Of a stretch of 64,000 bases of DNA, positions 48,890 to 60,964 are shown piece after piece. Made by a program: the position numbers and the translations under genes. Source of the stretch: Lytechinus pictus (lineage: Eukaryota > Echinodermata > Echinoidea > Temnopleuroida > Toxopneustidae); the NCBI RefSeq assembly GCF_037042905.1, contig NC_087257.1, positions 29,286,001-29,350,000 of the forward strand. Direction: 5' to 3'. Below the pieces are notes generated by a model. That model was not told the DNA's origin, did not search any database, and worked only from the letters and a program-made list of their open reading frames with translations. Every line of letters begins with the position of its first letter. Position 1 is the first letter of the stretch.

Positions 48890-50517
48890 ATATAAACTTT
48901 AAAAATGTTTTCAGGCTATTTCATTGAAGAGTATGTGAGGATATGAGAAAGCATTATTTTGTTCTCCATTGTGAGAAATAATAATCCACAGAATTAAGTA
49001 TAGATAGTAACACTTTCCATCATAATTAGATAATCAAATTCTCTTGTTTTGCTAAGGGTTTATACATGGTTCTAGATGCTTGATTAGACTTTGCCATGGC
49101 ATAACGATTGATTTTAAAAAGGGGAACTTTACAAGCCAAGTCCACCCCAACAATGTTAATGTGCAAAATTTTCATGACATAGCAATTATATGCAAATTGC
49201 AAAATAAGATTATTGATGACCTTAGCCATGCACTATTTTGTATTTTGTTATATCAAACATGCTGCAATTCCTCCATGATTATGTGTAATTTCCTTTGTTG
49301 TGATTCAATTTAGAGCACCCTTACAGTCAAATCTTAAAAAAAAAATGCAATATTTCATATTACATGTATAGAATACAAAAAGGTCACCTGTGATTAATTT
49401 TCATATCAACTTCTATTCTATTTGATGATTATAATTGTATGCAAGTTAATTGAAAAGTGGAAGGGGATAGAGAGAGGGAGAGAGCCAGGGAGAGGGGGGG
49501 GGGCATATCACTGCCATCGGAGAGTGGACAGCATTAGCGAGAAAAAACACGGAACAAGGGGTGTTTTCGGAGAAAGGCATGGAAAAAAAGGCCCCCTAAA
49601 TCACAGTGGCCTAAAATGCGAGTGAGTAATTTGCAAATCTGGAACACTTGCTCATAAATCCCTGTTTAGAGTGTTCAAATCTGGGACATCTGCCCTCCAA
49701 TCCTTGTTTAGGCAATTTTTTTTTTCAGTACTATTCTTGCAGATGCTGTCCACTCTTCAAAAGCAGTGACCCCCCACCCCTGGAGAGAGATAGTTGGAGT
49801 AGGGAAGAGGAAGGGAGAGGGAAGAATTAAAGAGGAAGAGAGAAAGGGAATTAAAGGAGGGGCTGGGGGGGGGGGCTAATTTGAGGAACTCCTCATTGGG
49901 TGGAGAGAGTTAAAAGAGAGAACGCATATATTTTAAGAACTTGCAATAAGTGGCAAGGATATATTGAGGATAAAAAAAACGGACGATTTCACTTTCCACA
50001 TACCCCATGGGATCTCGCTGCACACAAGATAAATGGTTTTGGCCTGTCATACATGAATTCAGAATTTCATAAAAAACAAGGCTAAATAATATGAAAGTTC
50101 TGATGATCAAGAAGCACTTGCATAACTTGCCAGCTGTATTGGCAGAAGCTTACAATCAATACTGAGTGAGGGATGGGCCTGGATGGGGTCAATAGAATGT
50201 TAGGGTTTATTTTATAGACTACATTTCATGAATATTAATCACACTGAATTGTTGGGATATAAAGTAATTTGTGACCCATTGAGCAATGACATTCCATTTT
50301 TAAAGTGTTTACATAGTACAAATATATATGTACCTACATGTAGATAATTATATCCATTTAAACTTATAACGTTTCGGGGCCGGGTATATACCTCCAGTCT
50401 GAATAGAATTTCATACCATCCAAAAACAAAGTCGACCCTTCTTCCTTTTCTCCTTTGAAATGATCCTGCTTTCTTCCCCCATCCCATTTTCATTTTTATT
50501 TCTTTTTTTATAACATC
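48890..50517. other. Intergenic between INO80C and PSMC3IP
   Basis: G-runs near 49493-49502 and 49865-49875, and purine-rich stretches at 49440-49500 and 49785-49930. Short frames (49080-49313, 49422-49625, 50239-50493) have no domain. Nothing else recognised. Confidence 0.5.
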
Positions 50518-50646
50518 TTAATTCTTCTTTCTCCTCGATCCGGGTCCTCGATCTACTTTTTCTTCTTCCTCCTCCTCTTCATCTTTTTCTTCTTTAAGTT
50601 CTTCTTCCTCTTCTTCTCCTCCTTTCTTGATCGCCATCACCATCAT
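50518..50646 (-). CDS. Small acidic open frame, unrecognised
   Basis: 42 codons plus TAA: MMVMAIKKGGEEEEEELKEE, then a longer Glu run and VDRGPGSRRKKN. It could be the acidic/basic tail exon of a gene transcribed away from PSMC3IP, or chance reading of a pyrimidine-rich promoter stretch. The frame stays open only about 36 bases upstream of the ATG and no splice acceptor is evident. Weak. Confidence 0.2.
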   Translation of the reverse strand: MMVMAIKKGGEEEEEELKEEKDEEEEEEEKVDRGPGSRRKKN

Positions 50647-50727
50647 CCAGGCATCATCCCAGATTTGGCAAAATCATGTTACGATTACGCAATGCATCGC
50701 GCGCGCCCATGTAGCTAGGTCGATCTT

Positions 50728-50735
50728 GCGGGAAA
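50728..50735 (+). promoter_or_regulatory. E2F-like site upstream of PSMC3IP
   Basis: GCGGGAAA, the core E2F consensus, lies 116 bases before the PSMC3IP ATG, in a short CpG-bearing patch (GCGCGCGCCC at 50698). S-phase/meiosis genes are often E2F targets; function here is inferred. Confidence 0.45.
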
Positions 50736-50850
50736 TTTGAAACTTTGAATTGTAATCTCTCGTCTGCATCGACGCGACTGCAACTGGAAATGTCTGAAGT
50801 TTTATCACGATCAATCCTTTCTTCAGAAATTCATCACATTTCAACTTAAA

Positions 50851-53800
50851 ATGAGTAAAGGGAAGGATGCACAAGGTGAGAAATAATAAATCTACCCCAC
50901 GATTGAAAGTGCACGCATTTGTTCAAACGCAGTCCCACATATGCAAAGTTATGTAGTTATCCACTTGAGTTAATAAGCGATGCCGGCAGATGGTTACTTT
51001 TTTGTTACTGAGTTGTACATGAATTTCACTCTGAATTACAAAAATAGTGCAATCGAAATCTATCATTATTCTTCTTTACAACGATGTGTCGTATTTTGTG
51101 ATTATGTAAATATGGAATTGTCAGTTAGACAGTGAATACTTGTTCAGTTTGTTCATCAATTCCTACTAAAAAGTAAAATTAAAGTAAAAAAAGTCAGACT
51201 CGGAGATTGTTAAGTATTGTTATTGACATTGTTGCAAAATGAAAATATGCATTGATCAATTGTGATTTGATGATTGTTTCCTTACCATTTAACCAAATGA
51301 GATCATTTTCATTGATTTATGTTTGATGTACAAATTATTGTCTGGATGACAGTGAATGCTTTGTCTCTGCAGTTGCATGTTCATTTTATTTTTGGTGTCC
51401 TTTGCCATTTGGCTTAAGCTATTAAAATTTTGAAAAAAACTAAACTGTTAGATCTAAATGTTAAAAAGACATTCCATTAGGACCTAAATCTAGTCGATCT
51501 ATCTGCATTTAAGATGAAACCTGACAGTGAGTGCGGTGATGAAGATGAAAACCTTGCATGTCCCAGTGCAGTGCAGAGTTTTCTTAAAGATTGCTTTCAT
51601 AAATTTAATATATTCAACAAACAATGAAGCCAAAGCATGTTTAACAATAATATCTTTAAAGGACAAGTTCGCCCCAAACAAAAATTTGATTTGAATAAAA
51701 AGAGAAAAATCCAAAAAGCTTAACACTTAAAATTTCATCAAATTCTGATGTAAAAATTATAATAAGAAAGTTATGAGTTTCGCTTAATTTCACAAAACAT
51801 TACACATCCTGGTCGGTATGCAAATGAGGAGACTGATGATGTCATACACTCACTATTTCTTTTGAATTTCATTATATGAAATATGAAATATTCTATTTTT
51901 TTCTCATTGCCAAGTGAATTAATGATTGATTCCTCCCTGAACATGTGGAATTAGCATTTTTTACTATATATGGTTCAGTCAAGTTGGTCCTTATTGTCAA
52001 ATCTGTTAATTTGAAATATTGTATAATTCAAACAATAAAAAACAAAAGAAATAGTAAGTGAATGGCATCATCGTCTGTCTCATTTGCATGTCACTGAGTA
52101 GTGCATATCACTGTTATGTGAAAAATATGCAAAACTTTAAAATGACATAACTTTCTTATTTTACATCCGATTTTGATGAAATTTTCAGCGTTATGCTTCT
52201 TTGATTTTCTTTATTTATTCAAATCAAAATTTTTCCAGGGTGGACTTGTCCTTTAAAGATTAAACTTTTTAAATGACAGGGTTCTACATGTATAACTAAT
52301 GTTGTAAATCGGATCAAAAATCAGATCGAAAATCGGATCGGCAGTTAAGCTTCTAAAATCGAAATCGAATCGAAAATCGAATCGGCGATGTTTAAAAACA
52401 AAGGAATACATCAAAATGTTGTTCGCGGTCGCGCGCATCTTCCTGACAAAGTCACAAAGACGAATGCATTGGAATGGAAGTCGCCAACATGCGCGATCGT
52501 TTGGAACATGTTTTGAAGCCAGGGGTTTTGAGGTGTTATTGCTTTAAAATAACCGAGTGATTTTTATTAGAAAGATAAACGAAAGACGCATCTTCCGAGC
52601 GAAGGCGCAAAGGAAAATAAAATGAAAATATTTCTCATAGATCACAGGTTAATGAACGATCGGCGGGACATCTTTTAGAAGTATTTTTAGGTGCTAGCGA
52701 TTTAGAATTATTGGAATGATCTCTTACGACGCATCATCTTAAAGTCGCAAGTGCAATTAAAATGAAGTAGACGACGCAAGCACGCACGTTGATTTGAAAT
52801 ATGTTATTAAAATGTTTTGGGTAGCTAGCGTTTTCAAATCAATTTGAAGTTCACGGCGGGGTCCGCTATCACCACGAGGTTGAAGAGAAGATGTCTATCA
52901 TCATAAAGGGGGTAAGAGAGTAGCGCAGTGAGCTCCGTCGGTAATACGACCTTTCAAAGTTCACGGCGGCATCCGCTATCACCACGAGATTGAAAATAAA
53001 ATGTATATCATCATAAACGATGTAAGAGAGTAACGCAATAAGCTCCGTCAATAGTACAGTCTTTAAAAGTTTATGGCGGGGTCCGCTATCACCACGAGGT
53101 TGAAGAGAAGATTTATATCATTATAAAGGGGGTAAGAGAGTAGCGCAGTGAGCTCCGTCGGTAATACGACCTTTCAAAGTTCACGGCGGCATCCGCTATC
53201 ACCACGAGGTTGAAAATAAAATGAATATCATCATAAACGATGTAAGAGAGCAACGCAATAAGCTCCGTCAATAGTACAGTCTTTAAAAATTAATGGCGGG
53301 GTCCGCTATCACCACGAGGTTGAAGAGAAGATTTATATCATTATAAAGGGGGTAAGAGAGTAGCGCAGTGAGCTCCGTCGGTAATACGACCTTTCAAAGT
53401 TCACGGCGGCATCCGCTATCACCACGAGATTGAAAATAAAATGTATATCATCATAAACGATGTAAGAGAGTAACGCAATAAGCTCCGTCAGTAGCACGAT
53501 CTTTAAAAGTTCACGGCGGGGTCCGCTATCACCATGAGGTTGAAAATAAAATGAATATCATCATAAACGATGTAAGAGAGTAACGCAATAAGCTCCGTCA
53601 GTAGCACGATCTTTAAAAGTTCACGGCGGGGTCCGCTATCACCACGAGGTTGAAAATAAAATGTAAATCATCATAAACGATGTAAGAGAGTAACGCAATT
53701 AGCTCCGTCAATAGTACGACTTTTCAAAGTTCACGGCAGCATCCGCTATCACCACGAGGTTGAAAATAAAATGTATATCATCATAAACGATGTAAGAGAG

Positions 53801-56800
53801 TAACGCAGTGAGCTCCGTCGGTAATACGACCTTTCAAAGTTCACGGCGGCATCCGCTATCACCACGAGATTGAAAATAAAATGTATATCATCATAAACGA
53901 TGTAAGAGAGTAACGCAATAAGCTCCGTCAGTAGCACGATCTTTAAAAGTTCACGGCGGGGTCCGCTATCACCACGAGGTTGAAAATAAAATGAATATCA
54001 TCATAAACGATGTAAGAGAGTAACGCAATAAGCTCCGTCAGTAGCACGATCTTTAAAAGTTCACGGCGGGGTCCGCTATCACCACGAGGTTGAAAATAAA
54101 ATGTAAATCATCATAAACGATGTAAGAGAGTAACGCAATGAGCTCCGTCAATAGTACGACCTTTCAAAGTTCACGGCGGCATCCGCTATCACCACGAGGT
54201 TGAAAATAAAATGTGTATCATCATTAACGATGTAAGAGAGTAACGCAAGAAGCTCCGTCAGTAGCACGATCTTTAAAAGTTCACGGCGGGGTCCGCTATC
54301 ACCACGAGGTTGAAAATAAAATGTAAATCATCATAAACGATGTAAGAGAGTAACGCAATGAGCTCCGTCAATAGTACGACCTTTCAAAGTTCACGGCGGC
54401 ATCCGCTATCACCACGAGGTTGAAAATAAAATGTATATCATCATAAACGATGTAAGAGAGTAGCGCAGTGAGCTCCGTCGGTAATACGACCTTTCAAAGT
54501 TCACGGCGGCTTCCGCTATTACCACGAGGTTGAAAATAAAATGAATATCATCATAAACGATGTAAGAGAGCAACGCAATAAGCTCCGTCAATAGTACAGT
54601 CTTTAAAAGTTAATGGCGGGGTCCGCTATCACCACGAGGTTGAAGAGAAGATTTATATCATTATAAAGGGGGTAAGAGAGTAGCGCAGTGAGCTCCGTCG
54701 GTAATACGATCTTTCAAAGTTCACGGCGGCATCCGCTATCACCACGAGGTTGAAAATAAAATGAATATCATCATAAACGGTGTAAGAGAGCAACGCAATA
54801 AGCTCCGTCAATAGTACCGTCTTTAAAAGTTAATGGCGGGGTCCGCTATCACCACGAGGTTAAAGAGAAGATTTATATCATTATAAAGGGGGTAAGAGAG
54901 TAGCGCAGTGAGCTCCGTCGGTAATACGACCTTTCAAAGTTCACGGCGGCATCCGCTATCACCACGAGGTTGAAAATAAAATGTATATAATCATAAACGA
55001 TGTAAGAGAGTAACGCAGTGAGCTCCGTCGGTAATACGACCTTTCAAAGTTCACGGCGGCATCCGCTATCACCATGAGTTGGAAGAGAAGATATATATCC
55101 CCTTAAACATTGCCATAGATAATACCGCGACTTTCTCCCTGAATAATGCGACCTCTAAATAGCTAGCACCTCAAAAACAATCTTGAAATATGTTCTGAGC
55201 GATCACGCACTGTAACCAGATCTACGCCGATTTTTTATTTTCGATTTTTTCCTTCAAGGGGCATGATCGAAGATCGGCAAGTGATTGCCGATTGTGGTGA
55301 AATCGAATGGAATCGGTTGCCGATTGCAAAATCGGTTACAAGCTTATGTATAACATAATTCCAAACATCAATCTAGGAATGAAATATTGAGAATTGTTGC
55401 ATATAACAATTTTCAAACTTAGTCCACCCCTTCCATCCTTGAATTTTATTTTTTGATAAACACATTTAACTGAAATTAATAAGTTTTTCAACATTTCATT
55501 TTTTTTTAATTGTAGGCCTATAAGCCAGTTCGTAGTTCCTTTCTGCACATGGGCATTTTCACCACAGATGGACACAGAGGCAAAAAAATCAAGTTGATAT
55601 TCATGTAAAATGCTTTATGTTTTTTAATAAAACACGACCTGAAGTTTCTGAGACAAAATTTTTTTCCGACTCTGGCAGCCATTTTTTATTTCAAAATGGC
55701 TGCCAAAGTATGGATACAAATTAGTGTTGAAAATAGTATATTGATACATACATGTATTTTGTTTTGACAGATTTTTAAAGAACAGGTTTGATCATGTTGT
55801 TTTCGCCTGTGATTTAGCTTGCAGTGCTATTATAACACTTTTTAAAATCCCACAGAAAGAAACACCAGTAATTCATTCATCTGATAAAAAAACATTGATG
55901 AAGTATGTGATATGGTATGTAATGTCAGTTACCGAAAACATGAACTTTTTTTTCTCATTTCCTGGAAAAGAGGATATATTATATAAAACTTGGTAGATTT
56001 CCTCTCTAGCTAACACCCCTCCCTTCTACACCAAAATTAAAGATAACCAATAAACAATGAAGCCATAGGGTACCATTAAATATATGTAATGTCAGTTACC
56101 AAGTGGAAAATGTAATGTCAGTTACCAAGATGTAATGTCAGTTACCATGATAAAACGTTGGTTACCAATATTGAAATGCAAATATGTGGTCAATTTTATG
56201 GTGAAGAAATATTGTATACTTCTTTCACTTTAAAAGTCACACCAGAAGGAGCTTGCTATTGACTTTTAAAAGGTATAGTTCACAAGGAATACTATATGAA
56301 ATTATGAAGGAAGTTGCATTCCCATCGTGCAAAAAAAAATTACTATGAAATTGTTTTGTACATGCACTTACCAAGTACCTACAGTAATTGTTTGTAATTT
56401 TGTATCAGACAATTTTTTGTTTGGTTTTCGAGGGGGGGGGGGTAGGGGGTACTTTTCCCAACCAATTGCCTAAATCTGCAACATTTTTTAAGCTTAACAT
56501 TGTGATGAAGGGGATTTCCAGGGTCCCTATTTTAGTTTCTAGGATTCTTTTGAGCATTGCCTCGCTAAAAGTAAATTCCTGGTTTTTATACCTGTTAGTA
56601 GTGTGGATGTGTGATACAATTTTGTTTTTGGTTTACAAGTATAGATGAAAAGTGAAATTTGACAGTTCTGATCAATGTTGCATGGATCTACTAAAACTTT
56701 TTTTTTTCTAATTTACAAATAGTTCAGTTTCAGTTTAGAAGCTGGAGTTTATTTTTTGTTGACAGCTTAAAAAAGAAATTAGCAAAGAAAATGATTATAA

Positions 56801-58923
56801 AAATTATGAAGAGAATTGAAATCTGACAGATATGAACAAGCATTGCTTGCACTGACCGGAATAGAAATCAATAAAACTACATGGCTGCATGAGATTCGGG
56901 GGAGGGGTACGTGTAGCATAGGGGAGGAGACCCTTATTCATTTTGCCTTTTTTGAGGGGAGGGGGAGTTTGGAGAAGGATAAGGTTTAAAAAGTCATTAT
57001 AAAACTGATGAATATATTATGGGTGTATAGTCAGAAAAATCCATGTGTACAGTCAATGCAATATTAAATTACTATAGGAAAACATGTAGCTGCTATGACC
57101 CCCCCCCCTCCCCCCCCCCCCCCCGAGTAAGTGAAACATACATTTTTTATCTTTTGATAATTAAAAATGTGAAGTATTATGAAACTTTTATGATTTTAAA
57201 AAGCCTTACATATAAGTACCAAGAAAATTATGCCTTTGAAAATCATATAGCACTGGTAAATGTTAATGTGTATTGTCAGTTACCGACAAGTAATGATAAA
57301 AATGTTCAAATCAAAAAAAGGAATTAAGAAAAAGAAAAAAGTTTTTCATTGAAATGTTCCTAAAAACTCAGGTATACTTCCACATCAAGCTCACTTTTAT
57401 GTGAAGCCCTGCACAGAAGATACAATGCAATGATTCCACACATTTGACTTCCATGTGTTATCTCTCTGGCAAATTAAGTGTAATGTCAGTTACCGTAATG
57501 TCAGTTACCAGCATGGTTGTGGAAAAATTATCATAGTCCCCAAAAGACAAAAACAAATTTTTTAATATTTTGACACATCTTAACTTAGTAACGGAGGTAT
57601 ATTTACATATTCAAATTATTACTCTATCTACTCAGGGACATGAGATATTTCAATTTTAATGAACACCCTGAAATTGCATGTCCTTTTGCGTAATGTCAGT
57701 TACCGACACATTTTTGCTTGCTGATGCGTAAAAAAATGTGGTTACATAGGAAAACTTAGTATCAGAGTATACAGCAAGGTTCACTTTATTACCTCTATCA
57801 AAAGCAAACTCCCATCATTTGTTGTTTTAGAGATACACACAATGAAAGGTGTGAAAACATTGTGCCGTGTAATGTCAGTTACCGTGAAAATGCCCACATG
57901 ATCAAAAGATTCTACGCATGATCAGAGGAAGGTCATTTGTACTAAAGTGACATGGTGGTTTAAAATCTAATGAGATAAACACCAACTTTGATGTCTTGAT
58001 TATTCATATATTCTTTTGAATTGTGGTTTTCATTTACATCCACAAAAAACAACAATGCGTCCACGAACGACTGGTATTTCACAGTTTGCCAAGTATATTG
58101 TGCAACATGCTATGATATGCATTAAAATTAGGAATGCAACAAATACCTTCGTAAAGTGTTCATTGATGTGCTATTCTAGTCACCTGGTCTATTCAATTTC
58201 TTCATCGTGCTATGTAATGCAAGGTTACGTAATATCTTGCTTTGAAATCTGCCTATCATAATGAAAAAATGAAAGGTCATTTGACCAAAATTGTCCATGA
58301 AGTAACTACGAACTGGTCTATTGCTCTGTAATCATCAAGTTATTATGTCACTTCAAATTGTTGCACTTACAGGCAGAAATTATAAAGCTAATCCTCAAAT
58401 GTTAATGACTATCTGCACATGTATTTCCAGCAATAAAATGAATGTCAATGTTTGTTTTTGTAGTTTGAGGAAACATTGGGGCAAACCAATTACGGTATGC
58501 CTCAATTTTTAATTTCCTATTTGTGTAACATAAAACTTAAGTTCTTATGATTTTTCCCTTTACTGACATGTGTCTCAAGCAGGTTTTGATAGTTTGTCCC
58601 AGTAAGTTTTTGTCAAGATAAAAAATAGATGAAATAGAAACATCTTCATGTGTAGTACAAGCCAATTGTATACCAAATGTGAAACAACTTATGGATTTAT
58701 GCATTTTTACATTTTTTTTTTTAATTGCTAAAATAAGTGTGATGTCACATGAAATCCATCTAAACTGTAATAAATCAGACTCAGAGTACACTATTATTTT
58801 CATTTATCTGTCATTGATTTTATTGTAGCTGCCAGTGCAGTCTTGGACTACCTAAATCGCCAGAATAGACCATATAGCGCCATAGATATTTTCAACAACC
58901 TCCACAAAGAATTTGGCAAAACC
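50851..58923 (+). CDS. PSMC3IP: PSMC3IP (HOP2), first two coding exons
   Basis: Exon 1 50851-50875 (MSKGKDAQ, phase 1 donor GTGAGA) joins exon 2 58829-58923, giving AASAVLDYLNRQNRPYSAID and IFNNLHKEFGKT, then donor GTGAGT. The human protein also opens MSKGR and continues with LRYLQEQNRPYSSQDVFGNL; the shared L-x-x-Q-N-R-P-Y-S core marks the N-terminal winged-helix domain of HOP2, which binds double-stranded DNA. HOP2 pairs with MND1 through a downstream coiled coil and helps RAD51/DMC1 strand exchange in meiosis. Only 39 complete codons of about 215 lie in the window; the rest is beyond 64000. Intron 1 is 7953 bases long, mostly transposon-derived. Confidence 0.87.
51654..52259. mobile_element. 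TIR MITE, about 606 bp
   Basis: CTTTAAAGGACAAGTTCGCC at the left and GGTGGACTTGTCCTTTAAAG at the right, with complementary sub-terminal stretches (AAATTTCATCAAATTCTGAT against ATCCGATTTTGATGAAATTT; TAAGAAAGTTATG against CATAACTTTCTTA). PSMC3IP intron 1. Confidence 0.82.
52297..55346. mobile_element. TIR element enclosing a 110-bp satellite array
   Basis: Left end TAATGTTGTAAATCGGATC, right end reversed TAAGCTTGTAACCGATTTTG, flanked by the exact 8-base duplication TGTATAAC at 52289-52296 and 55347-55354. Longer imperfect inverted arms continue inward (GGAACATGTTTTGAAG against AGAACATATTTCAAG; AGGTGCTAGCGATTTAGA against AGGTGCTAGCTATTTAGA) up to the array. Arms are studded with ATCGAAAATCG-like motifs. 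An 8-bp duplication fits hAT or a similar superfamily. No transposase. Confidence 0.72.
52840..55110. repeat. Satellite array, 21 units of exactly 110 bp
   Basis: The marker CCGCTATCACCACGAG recurs at strict 110-base steps, with unit anchors at 52861, 52971, 53081 and so on to 55061. Units fall into types by the bases before CCGCTAT (GT or AT) and by what follows TTGAA (GAGAAG or AATAAA), and these alternate in places to make 220-bp dimers. Because 110 is not a multiple of 3, the short minus-strand frames it produces are not genes. Confidence 0.95.
55673..55705. repeat. Short palindrome
   Basis: TGGCAGCCATTTT and AAAATGGCTGCCA are exact complements around a 7-base centre. Confidence 0.8.
55919..57883 (+). 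repeat. Cluster of GTAATGTCAGTTACC motifs
   Basis: Starts at 55919, 56086, 56112, 56132, 57270 (one mismatch), 57480, 57495, 57690 and 57869, all in plus orientation; two abut head to tail (57480 and 57495). The motif is an interrupted palindrome, GTAA-TGTCAG-TTAC. Confidence 0.9.
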
Positions 58924-60964
58924 GTGAGTATATTAGTCTTCTGGCCCCCGTTTCATAAAGAATATAACTTTGCAGCCATTAATGCCACTACCTGGAAACC
59001 TTTGATTTTGATTGGCTGATGATCCCTGGTTGCCATTTAGCTGATCATTTTAAGCCTTTATGATATTGGCCCTATTGGAGAGGGGGAGGGGGCTCTGACA
59101 TATTGCTGTACAGTACATGTTTGCAAACCAAAAAAAGGGTAGCATTCGCCTTCATGATGGCCCAAAACGCCCCTAAAATTCCCCCCCAAAATGCATGCTT
59201 TGGGACGACCATGCCCCCAAGATCTGTCAAACCATATTCAAGATTATTTAGAAAATCGATGTCCTAACCATGGCAAAATAATTATATTTTCTTTTACTGC
59301 ATAATTGTTTGTTACCCCTAAGTTATTGCTTCAATGTGGAAAAACAAGATAGCTCCTAAAAATGAAAATCATTTCCAACCCTGACAACTTCTACCAACCT
59401 GAATGTAATTGCTTCCCTTTCTGAAGATAAATAAATGTATGAGTTTTTAATGTATTTGTTTTAAAAGAAACGGTTCCATGACATTTGCTCCGCTCTAAAT
59501 TCCCCATTCTAATCAAATGACCAACTTCAACCCTGGGTTTAACACTATACCCTACCCTAAACCTAACATAAAATCAAATTGCAAGTTTGCAACCCAACCC
59601 TGACCCTACAGTGTATATCTTAGACAATATTAAACCTGGAGCAATTGTCGCAGAAGCAAATGTCATGTCGCCTAATAAACATGCACATCTAATGGAGAAA
59701 GGATGAGTGAAAATTTGGAAATGTGTATTGCATGCTTCAGATGTAAATGTGTATAGTTATTACTTTGTCTTTATTTTCTTTCAGGGGGAGGGGAACAAGG
59801 GGGGGGGGTCAACCGTATTGCTATACAATGAGTGATTAATGAGGAAAACCTCTAGTTTTTCTGGTTGTATTATGAGAAGTGAGATTGTTCTATGGTGGGA
59901 TTAATGGTTACATCAGTTAATTAAGATTGCTGCCCTCACTTGTAATTAATTACATCAAATCGGGACCACAGAAATCCTTTTCATTTTATATCCCATATTT
60001 ACTTTTGTATTTTCTTGAAACAGACTAATATGATAATTGCAAACATAATTCTGAATAAACAAATCTATAAATCAATTACACTGTCAAGTATTCCAATTTG
60101 ATTTCGTGTAAAGAAAATAGTAATTTTTTCAACTACAATGGCAAAACCATGACAGCAAATTTGTAGAGGAAATTTGACAAATTTTTGAATGAGGGTCACT
60201 GGTTGAGGCCATATGTTTTGTATAAAATCAATTTTCAAGGCAATTGACCTACATGCATTTCCATGAATGCATTTCACTTTCAGAATTCATATCAATTACA
60301 TTATATATTTGTTTGAAATATCCTGCCCCTGCCTCATTGATACAAACACAAGGATATTATTATCTTTATTTCCCTGTAAAACAGCAAATTGATGAATAAT
60401 AATTCATATTGACAGTTGTTCAGGGTAGATCATATCAGCAAAAGTAGCTCTGAAAAAGGCCCTTATAAATCATTTAAACAAGTAGAAATATAAACAAGTG
60501 AGGTAATTCCTTTATTGTTGTTATTCACAGTCTTTATCATCATCATCATCATTATTGTTTTATTAATATTTATATATAAGTTTTATCATCAGTAGTATTA
60601 CAATCATTATTATTAATAATAATATTTTAAGTTCATCATTATTATCAACATGATACTAATTTCTATTAAATCCCTAATGTACATGTAGTCATTAATAGAG
60701 ACATACCTAATATTTCATTCATTCCTTTATTTCTACTAAACTTCACTGTTGTTGTATAAAATAAGTTCATTATTTGAATGCCATCCTGGTACATGTATTT
60801 CTAATTCAATGAAAAGTAATTCTGGCAGGATGGTTCATACTTTGCACTACATTGTATACTGTGCAAAGGATGAACCATGAGACAAGGGCCAATTTTGCTT
60901 AGCTTTTCTCAAAACCCATTCGGCTTCATATTCCATTCATGCAGGTAGCCAAACACCTTTTTGT
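58924..60964 (+). other. PSMC3IP: PSMC3IP intron 2, first part
   Basis: No exon recognised. Holds a MITE-like start (GGCCCCCGTTTCATAAAGAA, 58943), G-runs near 59800, and ATC/ATT microsatellite at 60535-60640. Confidence 0.5.

Larger units (their letters stand above)
55523..58318. mobile_element. TIR element carrying nine copies of a 15-bp motif
   Basis: Left end AGCCAGTTCGTAGTTCCTT, right end reversed GACCAGTTCGTAGTTACTT, with TA next to both. A second inverted pair (CATGGGCATTTTCAC near 55548, GTGAAAATGCCCACATG near 57884) lies inside. About 2.8 kb; short frames at 56388, 57043 and 58016 show no domain. Nine copies of GTAATGTCAGTTACC occur only within these limits. PSMC3IP intron 1. Confidence 0.62.

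Noticed and set aside
53749..53937. Repeated 60-62-codon minus-strand frames in the satellite (also 52869-53051 and 54409-54591)
   Set aside because: They are the same satellite phrase read across units; 110 is not divisible by 3, so the frame breaks each unit. No gene.
52840..55110. Regular repeats suggestive of a CRISPR array
   Set aside because: Units are similar over their full 110 bases with no unique spacers, and the DNA is clearly animal.
59515..59610. Telomere-like CCCTA/CCCTAA words
   Set aside because: Irregular spacing and single copies; not a telomeric array.
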